Below, in pieces: positions 31,348-39,602 of a stretch of DNA of 64,000 nucleotides. The position numbers and the translations under genes were made by a program. Numbering within the stretch: the first letter of the stretch is position 1; each line of letters begins with the position of its first letter. The notes under the pieces were generated by a model. It was given only the letters and a program-made list of their open reading frames with translations, ran no database searches and had not been told where the DNA came from. The DNA comes from Micromonospora aurantiaca ATCC 27029 (GTDB lineage: Bacteria > Actinomycetota > Actinomycetes > Mycobacteriales > Micromonosporaceae): contig NC_014391.1 of NCBI RefSeq assembly GCF_000145235.1, positions 3,480,001 to 3,544,000 of the forward strand, given 5' to 3'.

Positions 31348-32112
31348 TCAGGGGCGGGCGTACACGTCGCCGGAGTTGGCCTCGTCCGGCAGCGTGCGCA
31401 GGTACGCGGCCACCTCGGCGGCCTGACGCCAGCCGGGCAGCGCGAACTCCATCTCGTCACCGATCGCCACAGTGAACCGGGTGAAACCGAGCGCGGCGAG
31501 CCGGTCCAGGCAGCGCGCCGCCGCCACCCGGGCGATGGTGGTGAACTCGAACGACAGCGCGGGGACCGGCCGGCTCAGCCCGGCCAGCACGGCGTCCTCG
31601 AAGCCCTCCACGTCGATCTTCACGAACGCCGGTACGCCGTGCGCGGCCACGAGCGCGTCCAGCGTGGTGCCCGGCACCTCGATCTGGGCGTCCCAGATCT
31701 CGCCCGTCCAGCCGGGCGCGCCGTCGGCGGCGCGGACGAACCCGGGGGAGGCGGTGGAGACGGTCGGGTTGGCCGAGTTCACGTGCAGTCGCACCGGCCC
31801 GGCTGTACGCCCGCACGCCGCCTCCACCACCGTCACGCCGTCGTCGTCCGTGTACATCTCGCGCAGCACCCGGGCGCACAGCGGCTGCGGCTCGACCGCC
31901 ACCACGCGCGCACCGAGACGGCGGAAGCTGCCGAGCCGGTCGCCCACGTGCGCGCCGACGTCGAAGACCAGGTCACCGGCGCGGACCAGCGGGGCGTAGA
32001 ACGCGTCGAGGGCGGCGTCGCGTGCCGGGTCGCCGTGGTAGAAGTCCAGCGACCGGCGCAGACCGGACATCGCCGGGTCCGCCTTGAGCGTCTCGATCAC
32101 CCCGTCCCGCAC
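31348..32112 (-). CDS. FkbM family methyltransferase
   Basis: A 254-residue SAM-dependent methyltransferase of the FkbM type, usually O-methylating sugars or polyketides. The SAM loop is LVFDVGAHVGDRLGSFRRLG, followed by ARVVAVEPQP; VPAFVKIDVEGFEDAVLAGL gives the catalytic KIDVEG block. GTG 32112 is preferred because TAGCGT lies seven bases before it. No glycosyltransferase or biosynthetic genes adjoin it, so its acceptor is unknown. The preceding frame is intergenic hairpin DNA. Confidence 0.85.
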   Translation of the reverse strand: MRDGVIETLKADPAMSGLRRSLDFYHGDPARDAALDAFYAPLVRAGDLVFDVGAHVGDRLGSFRRLGARVVAVEPQPLCARVLREMYTDDDGVTVVEAACGRTAGPVRLHVNSANPTVSTASPGFVRAADGAPGWTGEIWDAQIEVPGTTLDALVAAHGVPAFVKIDVEGFEDAVLAGLSRPVPALSFEFTTIARVAAARCLDRLAALGFTRFTVAIGDEMEFALPGWRQAAEVAAYLRTLPDEANSGDVYARP

Positions 32113-32119
32113 CCTCCCG

Positions 32120-32125
32120 ACGCTA
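32120..32125 (-). promoter_or_regulatory. Candidate leaderless -10 (TAGCGT) for the FkbM gene
   Basis: Read on the minus strand, TAGCGT ends seven bases before GTG 32112. It decides between several in-frame GTG codons. Confidence 0.5.
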
Positions 32126-32258
32126 GCCACCCGGGCGCACCCGCGAGCCCCATTCGCGTCCCTTGAGCAATCACCCCATCCTCCTAGGACGCCGTAGAGA
32201 TGGTGCGCTGCCCGCGCCCGCTCCGCATCTCCCCGCGAGCAGTCAACGACGACCAGCA

Positions 32259-32306
32259 GATCTTGGTACGAAACGGCCCCCATCAGGGCAGTTTCGTACC
32301 AAGATC
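32259..32306. repeat. Long hairpin A in the FkbM-YccF intergenic region
   Basis: The sixteen-base arm GATCTTGGTACGAAAC (32259-32274) is followed by its exact reverse complement GTTTCGTACCAAGATC (32291-32306). Inside the loop, GCCC and GGGC add four pairs after one mismatch. It is AT-richer than the surrounding DNA. It lies in a 414-base stretch without a gene. Confidence 0.85.
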
Positions 32307-32376
32307 GCCCGCAACCCCGCCGGAACTCGGATCCGCTCATCAGGAGTCGCACTCGTTGCCCGAGGAGTGCTAACCA

Positions 32377-32433
32377 CGGGTGGAACGTCATGGGTGTCTC
32401 CGCCCTCGTTTGACACCCATGACGTTCCACCCG
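32377..32433. repeat. Long hairpin B in the FkbM-YccF intergenic region
   Basis: A perfect 22-base inverted repeat: left arm 32377-32398 (core GGAACGTCATGGGTGTC), right arm 32412-32433, loop of 13 bases. Its sequence is unrelated to hairpin A, 70 bases away. Both arms lack coding sense. The rest of 32113-32526 shows no gene that I can support. Confidence 0.88.
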
Positions 32434-32526
32434 CTCGCGGGGCGCAGCGGACGCCAGGGAAGGGGCTGGGCACGGCGAGGGCCCGGCCCCGGCCCCGGCG
32501 GCGCGGGCGCCGGGGCCGGCATGTGG

Positions 32527-32910
32527 TTACGGGTTGTCGACGACCTCCTGGCCGAGCGGCCACAGCGCCGCCGGGACCAGCTTGAAGTTCGCCACCCCGA
32601 ACGGGATGCCGATGATCGTCACGCAGAGCGCGATGCCGGCGAGGATGTGCGACAGCGCCAGCCACCAGCCGGCCAGCACCACCCAGAGCACGTTCGCCAG
32701 GCCGGAGGGCAGACCGGCGCCCGGCTTGCGCACGATAGTGCGGCCGAACGGCCACAGCGAGTACGACGCCAGCCGCAGCGAGGCGACACCGAACGGGATG
32801 GTGACGACGAGGACGAAGCAGATCAGGGCGGCCACGCCGTAGCCCAGGGCCAGGACGAAGCCGCCGCCGAAGACGAGCCACAGCAGGTTCAGCAGAAAGC
32901 GGATCACCAC
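32527..32910 (-). CDS. YccF domain-containing membrane protein
   Basis: A 127-residue inner-membrane protein with two repeats of the YccF domain: IRFLLNLLWLVFGGGFVLAL then IPFGVASLRLASYSLWPFGR, and later NVLWVVLAGWWLALSHI then IPFGVANFKLVPAALWPLGQ. Each repeat has a membrane helix and the IPFG-x-x-x-x-(K/R)L motif. Function unknown. The last four residues end after a VVDNP tail. GTG 32910 or the next codon, also GTG, may be the start. Confidence 0.87.
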   Translation of the reverse strand: MVIRFLLNLLWLVFGGGFVLALGYGVAALICFVLVVTIPFGVASLRLASYSLWPFGRTIVRKPGAGLPSGLANVLWVVLAGWWLALSHILAGIALCVTIIGIPFGVANFKLVPAALWPLGQEVVDNP

Positions 32911-32948
32911 TCCATGGTCGCCTGCCCTCGCAAACCCGCCGACGTCGA

Positions 32949-35759
32949 TCAGTCCGCCAGCAGCGTCGCCACCGCATGAGCCGTCGCCGGGTGTGCGGCG
33001 AGCAGCACCGACGCCCCGTCACCCGGCGGCGTGCCGCCCTCGGCGAGCGGCTGCCAGCCGCCGGAGCAGCCGAGCAGCGCCGCCACCGCGTCGACCGCCT
33101 CCGGATGGGCTACCAGCAGACCGTGCACCGGACCGGTTCCCGGGGACGGCGCGAGTGGGGTGGACGGGGTGGGCGTGGCCGCCCACGGCGGTGTCCAGGC
33201 GTCCAGCGCGGGCAGCGTGGCGGGGAACGTGCGTTCCGCCTCGCGGACCAGCAGCGGCACCAGCTCCGGGCCGTGCTCGCGCAGTGTGGTGATCAGCGTC
33301 GGCAGCCAGGGCAGCAGCACCGGGTCGGGCAGCCCGGCGAAGGCGGACGACATGGTCTCCACCACGAACGGCGCGAGCCCCGGCACCGGTTCGAGCGCGT
33401 GCACGAAGCCGGACAGGTACTGCGGGAACGCGGGCACCACGAGCGGATTGGCGAGCAGCTCGGCGCACTGTTCGCGCAGTCGCGCCAGCGGCAGCAGGCC
33501 GAGCTGGTGGCGGGCGGCCCAGAGCAGCGCGAGCTTGGCCGGCGCCTCCGGGTGGGCCTGCGCGACGGCCAGTTCGAGCTGGGAGCGGTCGCACCCGAGC
33601 GACAACGCGAGGCTCTCCATGCTGAACAGGAAGCCGAGCATCGCGCCGACCTGCCGTACGCCGGTGGACTCGTCCACGAACGCGGTGGGCAGCAGCGTGC
33701 AGTAGTGGGCGTACCCGGTGGTGACGAACGTCCGGCACCACGCGGGCAGCGCCGGTGTGGTGGTGCGGTGGTGGGCGAGCAGCCGCCGGATGCGGCGCAG
33801 CACCTCCGGCGCGTCGTCCACCGTGCGTTCGGCGGCGAGCAGCTCCACCGCCCGCGCGCCGAGTTCGTCGACCAGGCGAGGGCTGTCCAGCAGCCGGATG
33901 GCGTCCTCGACGGCGGCGAGCGCGCGGGCGGCTGTCGCGTCGGGGCCGCGTACCGCCCGGCGCAGCCGCTGCTCCAGCACCTGTTCGACGGTGACGCCCT
34001 CGTAGCCCAGCTCGATCAGGGCGCGCTGGTTGCGGCCGAGCGCGAGGTCCCAGCTCTCCTGTTCGGAGCGGTGGCCGAGGCGGCGCTCACCCATGATCGG
34101 GCGGACCGCGTCGGCGGGCAGCAGATGCCGCAGCATCCACAGCAGGTCGGAGCAGGGTGCCAGCGCCGGGTCGGCGCGCAGGTCGAGCAGCGCCCGCTGC
34201 ACGGTGCGCCGTTCCAGGTCGAGGCCGAGGGGGCGCAGCCGGTCCAGGACGTCGCGGGCCAGCGGCGGCAGGGAGTCGTACCCGACCTGGCCGACGCGGT
34301 CGCCGCCGAGGAGGATCTCGCAGAGCCGGCGGACGTCGCGGCGGCTGGGCACCACGTCCTTCTCGATGCAGGTCACGGCGGCGTCGGCGAAGTCGTACGG
34401 CGTGGGCCGCGCGCGGTTGCGCATGGTGGCGAGCAGGATCGACGTCTCGAACACGGCGATCGCGTCGGCGGTGCTGGCGAGGTAGCCGTTGCGACGGGCG
34501 AGCCGGACGATGTCGACGCACCAGCCGCGCAGTTCGGCCTCGTCCAGCTCGTCGAGGACGGGCGGGGCGGCGAGGAATCCGCTGAGCCGGTCCGTGGCCG
34601 GGCCGGTCGTGGCCGGCGCGGCGGCGCGGGCCCGGCGGCCCTTCTTCCCGGTACGCTGCCCGGCCAGCCGGTACGGCGTGAGCCGGGTGCGGGCGACAGC
34701 GGCCGTCCAGTTCGCGGCGGCGATGGACACGGTGCCCGGGGCCAGCCCGAACTGCGCCTCGATGGCCGAGTGGCTGGACGGGATGAGGCCGTAACGCCAG
34801 CGGGTGCCGGTGCGCGGGCTGATCGGGAAGTCCGGTGCGGTCGAGTCGAGGCCGAACTGTTCGACCCGGCTGGCGGCGTGGAAGGCGCCGCAGACGTAGA
34901 GGCAGTCGGCCGGGTCGGCGCCGCTTTCGGCGAGGTGCTGTCGCATCCGGGTCCACATGTGGCGTTCGCGGTCCTCGTCGCGTTCGTCGCGGGCGGACCG
35001 GGACGGGCGCAGCCGCCGGAACAGGCTGCCGATCAGCACCATGACCTGGCGGTACGTGTCGTGGTCGGCGTCGGCGAGCGGCCGTTCGACGTACTGGTCC
35101 CACCATTCCGACCAGTGCCGCACCTTGCCGTGGTGCAGCAGGTGGGCCTCCAGTTCGGCGAACCGGGGGCGCAGGTCGCCGATCTCCACGCCGACCGCGT
35201 CGCCGTGCAGTGCCGTGTCGTCGTCGGCGGACGCGGGGGCGGAGTCCGGCCCCGGTGCGGGCCCGGTGTCGTCGCGGGGGGTCCACTGGAAGACGTGGTC
35301 GGTGGAGCGGTCCACGAGCACCAGCTCCACGCCGGGGGTGTCCAGCGCGTACGCGACGGCCTGGTATTCGGCGGACGCCTCGGTGATCGGGGCGACCACG
35401 CTCAGCGGGCTCCACTCGGCGGGGAAGCCGTCGAGTTCGGTGGCGAACGCCTGCACCGCCACCGGCAGCCGGCAGTTGCGCAGCTCGTCGAGCAGGGGGC
35501 GCAGGTCCTCGCAGAGCTCCAGGTAGATCACCTTGGGCGGGCGGGCACGCAGGCGGCGTGCCATGGCCAGCGCCGAGGCGGGGGAGTGGTGACAGACCGG
35601 GAAGATCTCCAGCCGTTCGCGCAGCGCCCTGTCGACGTCGTCGACCATGCCGGTGAGGATGCCGGCGAGCGCGTCCGGGGAGCCGGCGAACGCGGCGGCG
35701 GCGTCGGTGAGCTGGTCGCGCAGCGGACCGAACAGGCCGGTCGGTGCGGGCGCGGTCAT
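32949..35759 (-). CDS. DUF5682 family protein of the MoxR/VWA/SWIM system
   Basis: A 936-residue cytoplasmic protein, last gene of the five-gene unit. The N-terminal part has FPVCHHSPASALAMARRL (residues 53-70), VIYLELCEDLRPLLDEL (77-94), RERHMWTRMRQHL (264-276) and YVCGAFHAASR (288-298). This run of His, Glu, Arg-x-x-x-M and G-x-x-H features resembles the TIKI/TraB/EreA/ChaN-like hydrolase fold (inference). The remaining 600 residues are helical and unassigned. ATG 35759 overlaps the MoxR stop by four bases. Enzyme activity is not shown. Confidence 0.82.
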   Translation of the reverse strand: MTAPAPTGLFGPLRDQLTDAAAAFAGSPDALAGILTGMVDDVDRALRERLEIFPVCHHSPASALAMARRLRARPPKVIYLELCEDLRPLLDELRNCRLPVAVQAFATELDGFPAEWSPLSVVAPITEASAEYQAVAYALDTPGVELVLVDRSTDHVFQWTPRDDTGPAPGPDSAPASADDDTALHGDAVGVEIGDLRPRFAELEAHLLHHGKVRHWSEWWDQYVERPLADADHDTYRQVMVLIGSLFRRLRPSRSARDERDEDRERHMWTRMRQHLAESGADPADCLYVCGAFHAASRVEQFGLDSTAPDFPISPRTGTRWRYGLIPSSHSAIEAQFGLAPGTVSIAAANWTAAVARTRLTPYRLAGQRTGKKGRRARAAAPATTGPATDRLSGFLAAPPVLDELDEAELRGWCVDIVRLARRNGYLASTADAIAVFETSILLATMRNRARPTPYDFADAAVTCIEKDVVPSRRDVRRLCEILLGGDRVGQVGYDSLPPLARDVLDRLRPLGLDLERRTVQRALLDLRADPALAPCSDLLWMLRHLLPADAVRPIMGERRLGHRSEQESWDLALGRNQRALIELGYEGVTVEQVLEQRLRRAVRGPDATAARALAAVEDAIRLLDSPRLVDELGARAVELLAAERTVDDAPEVLRRIRRLLAHHRTTTPALPAWCRTFVTTGYAHYCTLLPTAFVDESTGVRQVGAMLGFLFSMESLALSLGCDRSQLELAVAQAHPEAPAKLALLWAARHQLGLLPLARLREQCAELLANPLVVPAFPQYLSGFVHALEPVPGLAPFVVETMSSAFAGLPDPVLLPWLPTLITTLREHGPELVPLLVREAERTFPATLPALDAWTPPWAATPTPSTPLAPSPGTGPVHGLLVAHPEAVDAVAALLGCSGGWQPLAEGGTPPGDGASVLLAAHPATAHAVATLLAD

Positions 35760-36868
35760 GACAGCGACGCGATCGCCTGGCGGCCGCCGTCGAGGAAGCC
35801 CTCCCAGTCGCCGCCGTCGGCCTTGGCGCGGGGCTCGACCACGCCGTGCAGGTACTTGTTGAGGATGGCCAGGTCCTCCGGGGCGCGGCGGGCCAGCGAG
35901 CCCATCAGTGAGCCGGCGAGCGTCTGCGCGCGCAGGGTGCGGTCGCCGAAGAACTGGCTGTGCAGGATCGCGTCCTCCAGCACGCCGATCTGCTCGGCGG
36001 TGGACAGCGCCGACTCCAGCTTCTCGTCGTCGCTGGTGGCGGCGGACGCGGCGGCGCGCAGGTCGGCGAAGCTCTGCAGCAGGATGTCGAGCAGGGTGGG
36101 CGGGACGTCCAGTTCGATGCGGTGCCGGCGCAGTAGCTCCTCGGTCCGGAAGCGGACGATCTCGGCCTCGCTGCGCTTGTTGGTGACCACCGGGATGCGG
36201 ATGAAGTTGAACCGCCGCTTGAGTGCGGAGGACAGGTCGTTGACGCCCCGGTCGCGGCTGTTGGCGGTGGCGATGACGGAGAAGCCGGGCTTGGCGAAGA
36301 CGATGTTGTCGTGGTCCAGTTCCGGGATCGAGACGTACTTCTCGGACAGGATCGAGATCAGCGCGTCCTGGACGTCGCTGGTGGAGCGGGTCAGCTCCTC
36401 GAACCGGCCGATCACGCCCTGCTCCATGGCGGTCATGATCGGCGAGGGGATCATCGACTCGCGCGACTGGCCCCGGGCGATGACCATGGAGACGTTCCAC
36501 GAGTACTTGATGTGGTCCTCGGTGGTGCCGGCGGTGCCCTGCACGACGAGCGTGGAGTTGCGGCAGACAGCGGCGGCGAGCAGCTCGGCGAGCCAGCTCT
36601 TGCCGGTGCCCGGGTCGCCGATGAGCAGCAGGCCGCGGTCGGAGGCGAGCGTGACGATGCTGCGTTCGACGAAGCTGCGGTCGCCGAACCACTTCTGCGG
36701 GATCGCCCGGTCGAGGCCGTCGGCGCGTTCGGAGCCGAGCACGAACAGCCGGACCATGCGAGGGCTCAGCCGCCAGGAGAACGGCTTCGGTCCGGTGTCG
36801 ACGGATTCGAGGTAGGCCAGCTCGTCGGCGTACTTGACCTCGGCGGGGGCGCGGAGCATGTCGGACAT
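35756..36868 (-). CDS. MoxR-type AAA+ ATPase
   Basis: A 370-residue ATPase. Walker A is GDPGTGKS (84-91). The Walker B position reads IGRFEELTR: the usual Asp-Glu is Glu-Glu (157-158). Sensor 1 is ATANSRDRGVNDL (N203) and the arginine finger region is LKRRFNF (R218/R219). MoxR ATPases act as chaperone-like motors on partners bearing VWA domains; the VWA gene is directly upstream. ATG 36868 has AGGAG about 11 bases before it, and a second ATG at 36859 is possible. It overlaps the DUF5682 gene by four bases. Confidence 0.9.
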   Translation of the reverse strand: MSDMLRAPAEVKYADELAYLESVDTGPKPFSWRLSPRMVRLFVLGSERADGLDRAIPQKWFGDRSFVERSIVTLASDRGLLLIGDPGTGKSWLAELLAAAVCRNSTLVVQGTAGTTEDHIKYSWNVSMVIARGQSRESMIPSPIMTAMEQGVIGRFEELTRSTSDVQDALISILSEKYVSIPELDHDNIVFAKPGFSVIATANSRDRGVNDLSSALKRRFNFIRIPVVTNKRSEAEIVRFRTEELLRRHRIELDVPPTLLDILLQSFADLRAAASAATSDDEKLESALSTAEQIGVLEDAILHSQFFGDRTLRAQTLAGSLMGSLARRAPEDLAILNKYLHGVVEPRAKADGGDWEGFLDGGRQAIASLS

Positions 36869-36882
36869 CAGGGGATGCTCTC

Positions 36883-38208
36883 CTAGGTGAGGAAGTTCTT
36901 CAGCTCGGCGACGAGCTTGCGGATGTGGCCGGAGATGACGGGGGTGCCGAGGTCCTTGAGGCGCTGCCGGAACCAGGGGTTGACGCTCTGGTTGCCGGAG
37001 CTGTTGACCGAGCCGACCGGGATGAACTTCACGCCGGAGCGGTGCACGGCCTCGATGCCGTCGAACAGCGGCTGGGACCTGTCGAACTCGTAGAAGTCGG
37101 AGATCCAGACCATGACCGTGTTCCGCGGCTCGACGATCTTGGGGCGGGCCAGGGCCATGGCGACCGGGCCGTCGTTGCCGCCGCCGAGCTTGGTGCGCAG
37201 CAGCACCTCGAACGGGTCGTGCACCCACGGGGTGAGGTCCAGCGCCCGGGTGTCGTACGCGATCAGGTGCACGTCGACCTTGGGCAGGCCGGCGAAGATC
37301 GAGGCGAGGATGGTGCAGTTGACCATCGAGTCGACCATCGAGCCGGACTGGTCGACCACCACGATCAGCCGCGACGGGGTGGTCCGCCGGGCGGTCTGCC
37401 GGTAGTAGAGCCGGTCGACGTAGAGGCGCTCGTCGTCCGGGCTCCAGTTGGTCAGGTTCTGCCAGATGGTGCGGTCCAGGTCGAGGTTGCGGAAGACCCG
37501 CTTGGGCGGCACGGACCGGTCGACGGCCCCGACGGTGGCCTGCGCGACCTGGGTACGCAGCACCTCGGCGACCTGGTCGACGTAGCGGCGGATCAGTGAC
37601 TTGGCGTTCGCGAGCGCCACCCCGGACAGGTTGGACTTGTCCCGCAGGAGCTGCTCGATCAGGGACATGCTCGGGGTCAGCCGGGCGGCGAGCGCCGGGT
37701 CGGCGAGCACTTCGCGCAGCCGCATCCGGGCCACCAGGTCACCCTCCAGCCCGGCGAGCGTGGCACCCAGGCCGGTGCCCTCGCGGCGCAGCTCACCGGG
37801 CTGCGCGCCGCACGCCTGCTCGAACCAGCCGGCGTCGGCCTGCCAGCGGGCGAGCTGCCCGGCGCTGACCTCGCCGCCGCCGGTGGCGAACACGTTGAGC
37901 AGCAGCTTGGACGCCAGCGCGGCGCGGCGTACCTCGGTCTCGGCCGGCTGGAACGGCCCGGCGGCGGCTGTGGTGTCGTCGCCGGGGGTGAGCAGGCCGC
38001 GCAGCTCGCCGGCGAGGGCGGGGAAGCGCTGCACGACGGTGTCGACGGAGACGGCCGGGTCCAGCAGGGCGGCCGGCAGGCCGAGGTCGTCGACGACGGT
38101 GACGCTCGCCGACTCCAGGCCGGGCTGCTCGTCGGGGTGGAACAGGCGGGCGAGCAGCCGCCAGTAGAGCACCTGGCGGCGGTTGGCGTGGGTGCGGTCC
38201 TCGGTCAT
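36883..38208 (-). CDS. VWA domain-containing protein (MoxR partner)
   Basis: A 441-residue cytoplasmic protein. Residues 1-270 are mostly helical. The C-terminal VWA domain starts at about 279 (SRLIVVVDQSGSMVDSMVN) with a complete DxSxS metal site (D286, S288, S290); a Thr usually coordinating from the next loop appears replaced within LGGGNDGPVAMALA, and MVWISDFYEF supplies the last Asp. In other MoxR systems this domain presents substrates to the ATPase. It overlaps the gene upstream by four bases and lies 14 bases before the MoxR start. Confidence 0.9.
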   Translation of the reverse strand: MTEDRTHANRRQVLYWRLLARLFHPDEQPGLESASVTVVDDLGLPAALLDPAVSVDTVVQRFPALAGELRGLLTPGDDTTAAAGPFQPAETEVRRAALASKLLLNVFATGGGEVSAGQLARWQADAGWFEQACGAQPGELRREGTGLGATLAGLEGDLVARMRLREVLADPALAARLTPSMSLIEQLLRDKSNLSGVALANAKSLIRRYVDQVAEVLRTQVAQATVGAVDRSVPPKRVFRNLDLDRTIWQNLTNWSPDDERLYVDRLYYRQTARRTTPSRLIVVVDQSGSMVDSMVNCTILASIFAGLPKVDVHLIAYDTRALDLTPWVHDPFEVLLRTKLGGGNDGPVAMALARPKIVEPRNTVMVWISDFYEFDRSQPLFDGIEAVHRSGVKFIPVGSVNSSGNQSVNPWFRQRLKDLGTPVISGHIRKLVAELKNFLT

Positions 38209-39602
38209 CGGCGCAGCAACCGTCCCGCGCGTTCGCGCAGCACCGCCACGGCGTCGCCCGCCTTGGCCTCGGCCTTGGCCGTCTTCGGGTCGGTGACGCC
38301 GCAGGCCCAGTCGCCGTTGTGCGCCTCGACCGTCTGCCGCTTGACGGTGGCCCGGACGGCGAGGGGTTGCAGCAGCCAGCGGTCGTCGTCCCAGCGGAGC
38401 AGGCCGAGGCAGGCGGTGGAGGCGGCGACGAGCGCGGGGGCGAGCGGACCGGCGGCGGGCAGCCGGTCGGTGGCCAGGTGCAGGGACCGGCCGTCGAGGT
38501 CGAGCGCCGGGACGCCGTCGTCGTCGCGGACGGTGTAGCCCTCGACCAGTACCGGTTCGGCGATCGCGGCGGGGTGGCGCAGCAGCGGTGGGGTCGCCGC
38601 CGCCGTGGCGCCGGCCAGCAGCACCCGGGCCGTGGCGAACGGGTCGGCCGGCTCGCCGAGGGCGGCCCGCTCCTCGGCCCAGCGCAGGTCCGCGCCGTGG
38701 GCGGTCAGATCGGTGACGGTGATCGCCCGCCGCTGGGCCAGGGCGTTGAGCAGGACCGGGTACGCCTCCAGCAGCCGCCAGCCGGCCGGGCCGACGATGG
38801 TGGCGACCTTCGCCGCGACCACTGTGACCCGGACGAGCCGGGGCGCGCCGCCCCCGGCCGGTTCGAGCAGTGCGTGCACCTGCGCCTGGAACGCGGTGTC
38901 GTGCTCGTGCAGGTCGACGCCGAGGGGCAGCAGCCGGCCGGACACCGGCTCGCCGGGCGCGGTCTCGCCGTGCGCGCCGAGGGTGAGCAGGACGGCGCGG
39001 GTCCACAGGTCGGCCCACCGGCGGGCGGGCACCTGTGGCAGCGACGCCACCGGCAGGGCGGCGCGCAGTTCGGCGGCGAGGCCGTCGAGGAGCACCGCGA
39101 CGCGGCGTGACGCCGGGTCGGCGAGTGCGGCCTCGACCGGCGCGGCGGCGGCGGAGAGCAGTTCGTGGTCGGTGCCGCGCCAGCCGGCGAGCGCCAGTTC
39201 GTGCAGCCAGGCCCGCGCGCCGGCCAGGGCGGGCGGGGAGACGGCGGTGTCGTCCGGTGCGGCGGTCCACGCCGCGCGGGGCCGGCCGAGCGCGGTGTCG
39301 AGGCGGTCGAGCAGGGCGTCGTGTGCCGCGCCGAGCAGCGCGGCACGGGCCCCGGCGAGGGCGGCCAGGTGGTCCTCGGCGAGCGCGCCGGTGCGCACCG
39401 CGCCGGCCGCCGCGCCCGCCCGTTCGGCCAGCGGCGTGCCGCCGACCGCGGCGGCCAGCGCGGCCCAGGCGGCGGCGCCGGGCTCGTCGGCGCGGGCCAG
39501 CCCGGCGGTGAGCGTGTCGTCGGCGCGGTCGACGACGGCGAGCGTCTCGGCCAGCCCGGGGATCGTCCCGTCGTGGAGCCGGGTCAGGTGCGCGGCGAGC
39601 AT
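38205..39602 (-). CDS. Unknown protein of the MoxR/VWA/SWIM system (465 residues)
   Basis: I do not recognise a named family. The protein is Ala/Leu-rich and mainly helical, with no signal or membrane segment. The middle has VPARRWADLWTRAVLLTLG and the second half changes to mixed beta character (VRVTVVAAKVATIVG, LVEGYTVRDDDGVPALDLDG, RWLLQPLAVRATVKRQTVE). It ends with a Lys/Arg-rich stretch (AKAEAKAGDAVAVLRERAG). Its one-base overlap with the SWIM gene and four-base overlap with the VWA gene show it is a fixed component. It could be an adaptor or the substrate of the ATPase. Confidence 0.75.
   Translation of the reverse strand: MLAAHLTRLHDGTIPGLAETLAVVDRADDTLTAGLARADEPGAAAWAALAAAVGGTPLAERAGAAAGAVRTGALAEDHLAALAGARAALLGAAHDALLDRLDTALGRPRAAWTAAPDDTAVSPPALAGARAWLHELALAGWRGTDHELLSAAAAPVEAALADPASRRVAVLLDGLAAELRAALPVASLPQVPARRWADLWTRAVLLTLGAHGETAPGEPVSGRLLPLGVDLHEHDTAFQAQVHALLEPAGGGAPRLVRVTVVAAKVATIVGPAGWRLLEAYPVLLNALAQRRAITVTDLTAHGADLRWAEERAALGEPADPFATARVLLAGATAAATPPLLRHPAAIAEPVLVEGYTVRDDDGVPALDLDGRSLHLATDRLPAAGPLAPALVAASTACLGLLRWDDDRWLLQPLAVRATVKRQTVEAHNGDWACGVTDPKTAKAEAKAGDAVAVLRERAGRLLRR

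Noticed and set aside
32976-36815. A 1279-residue open frame on the plus strand
   Set aside because: It is antisense to the DUF5682/MoxR genes, has no domain pattern and its composition is the mirror of the real genes in very GC-rich DNA.
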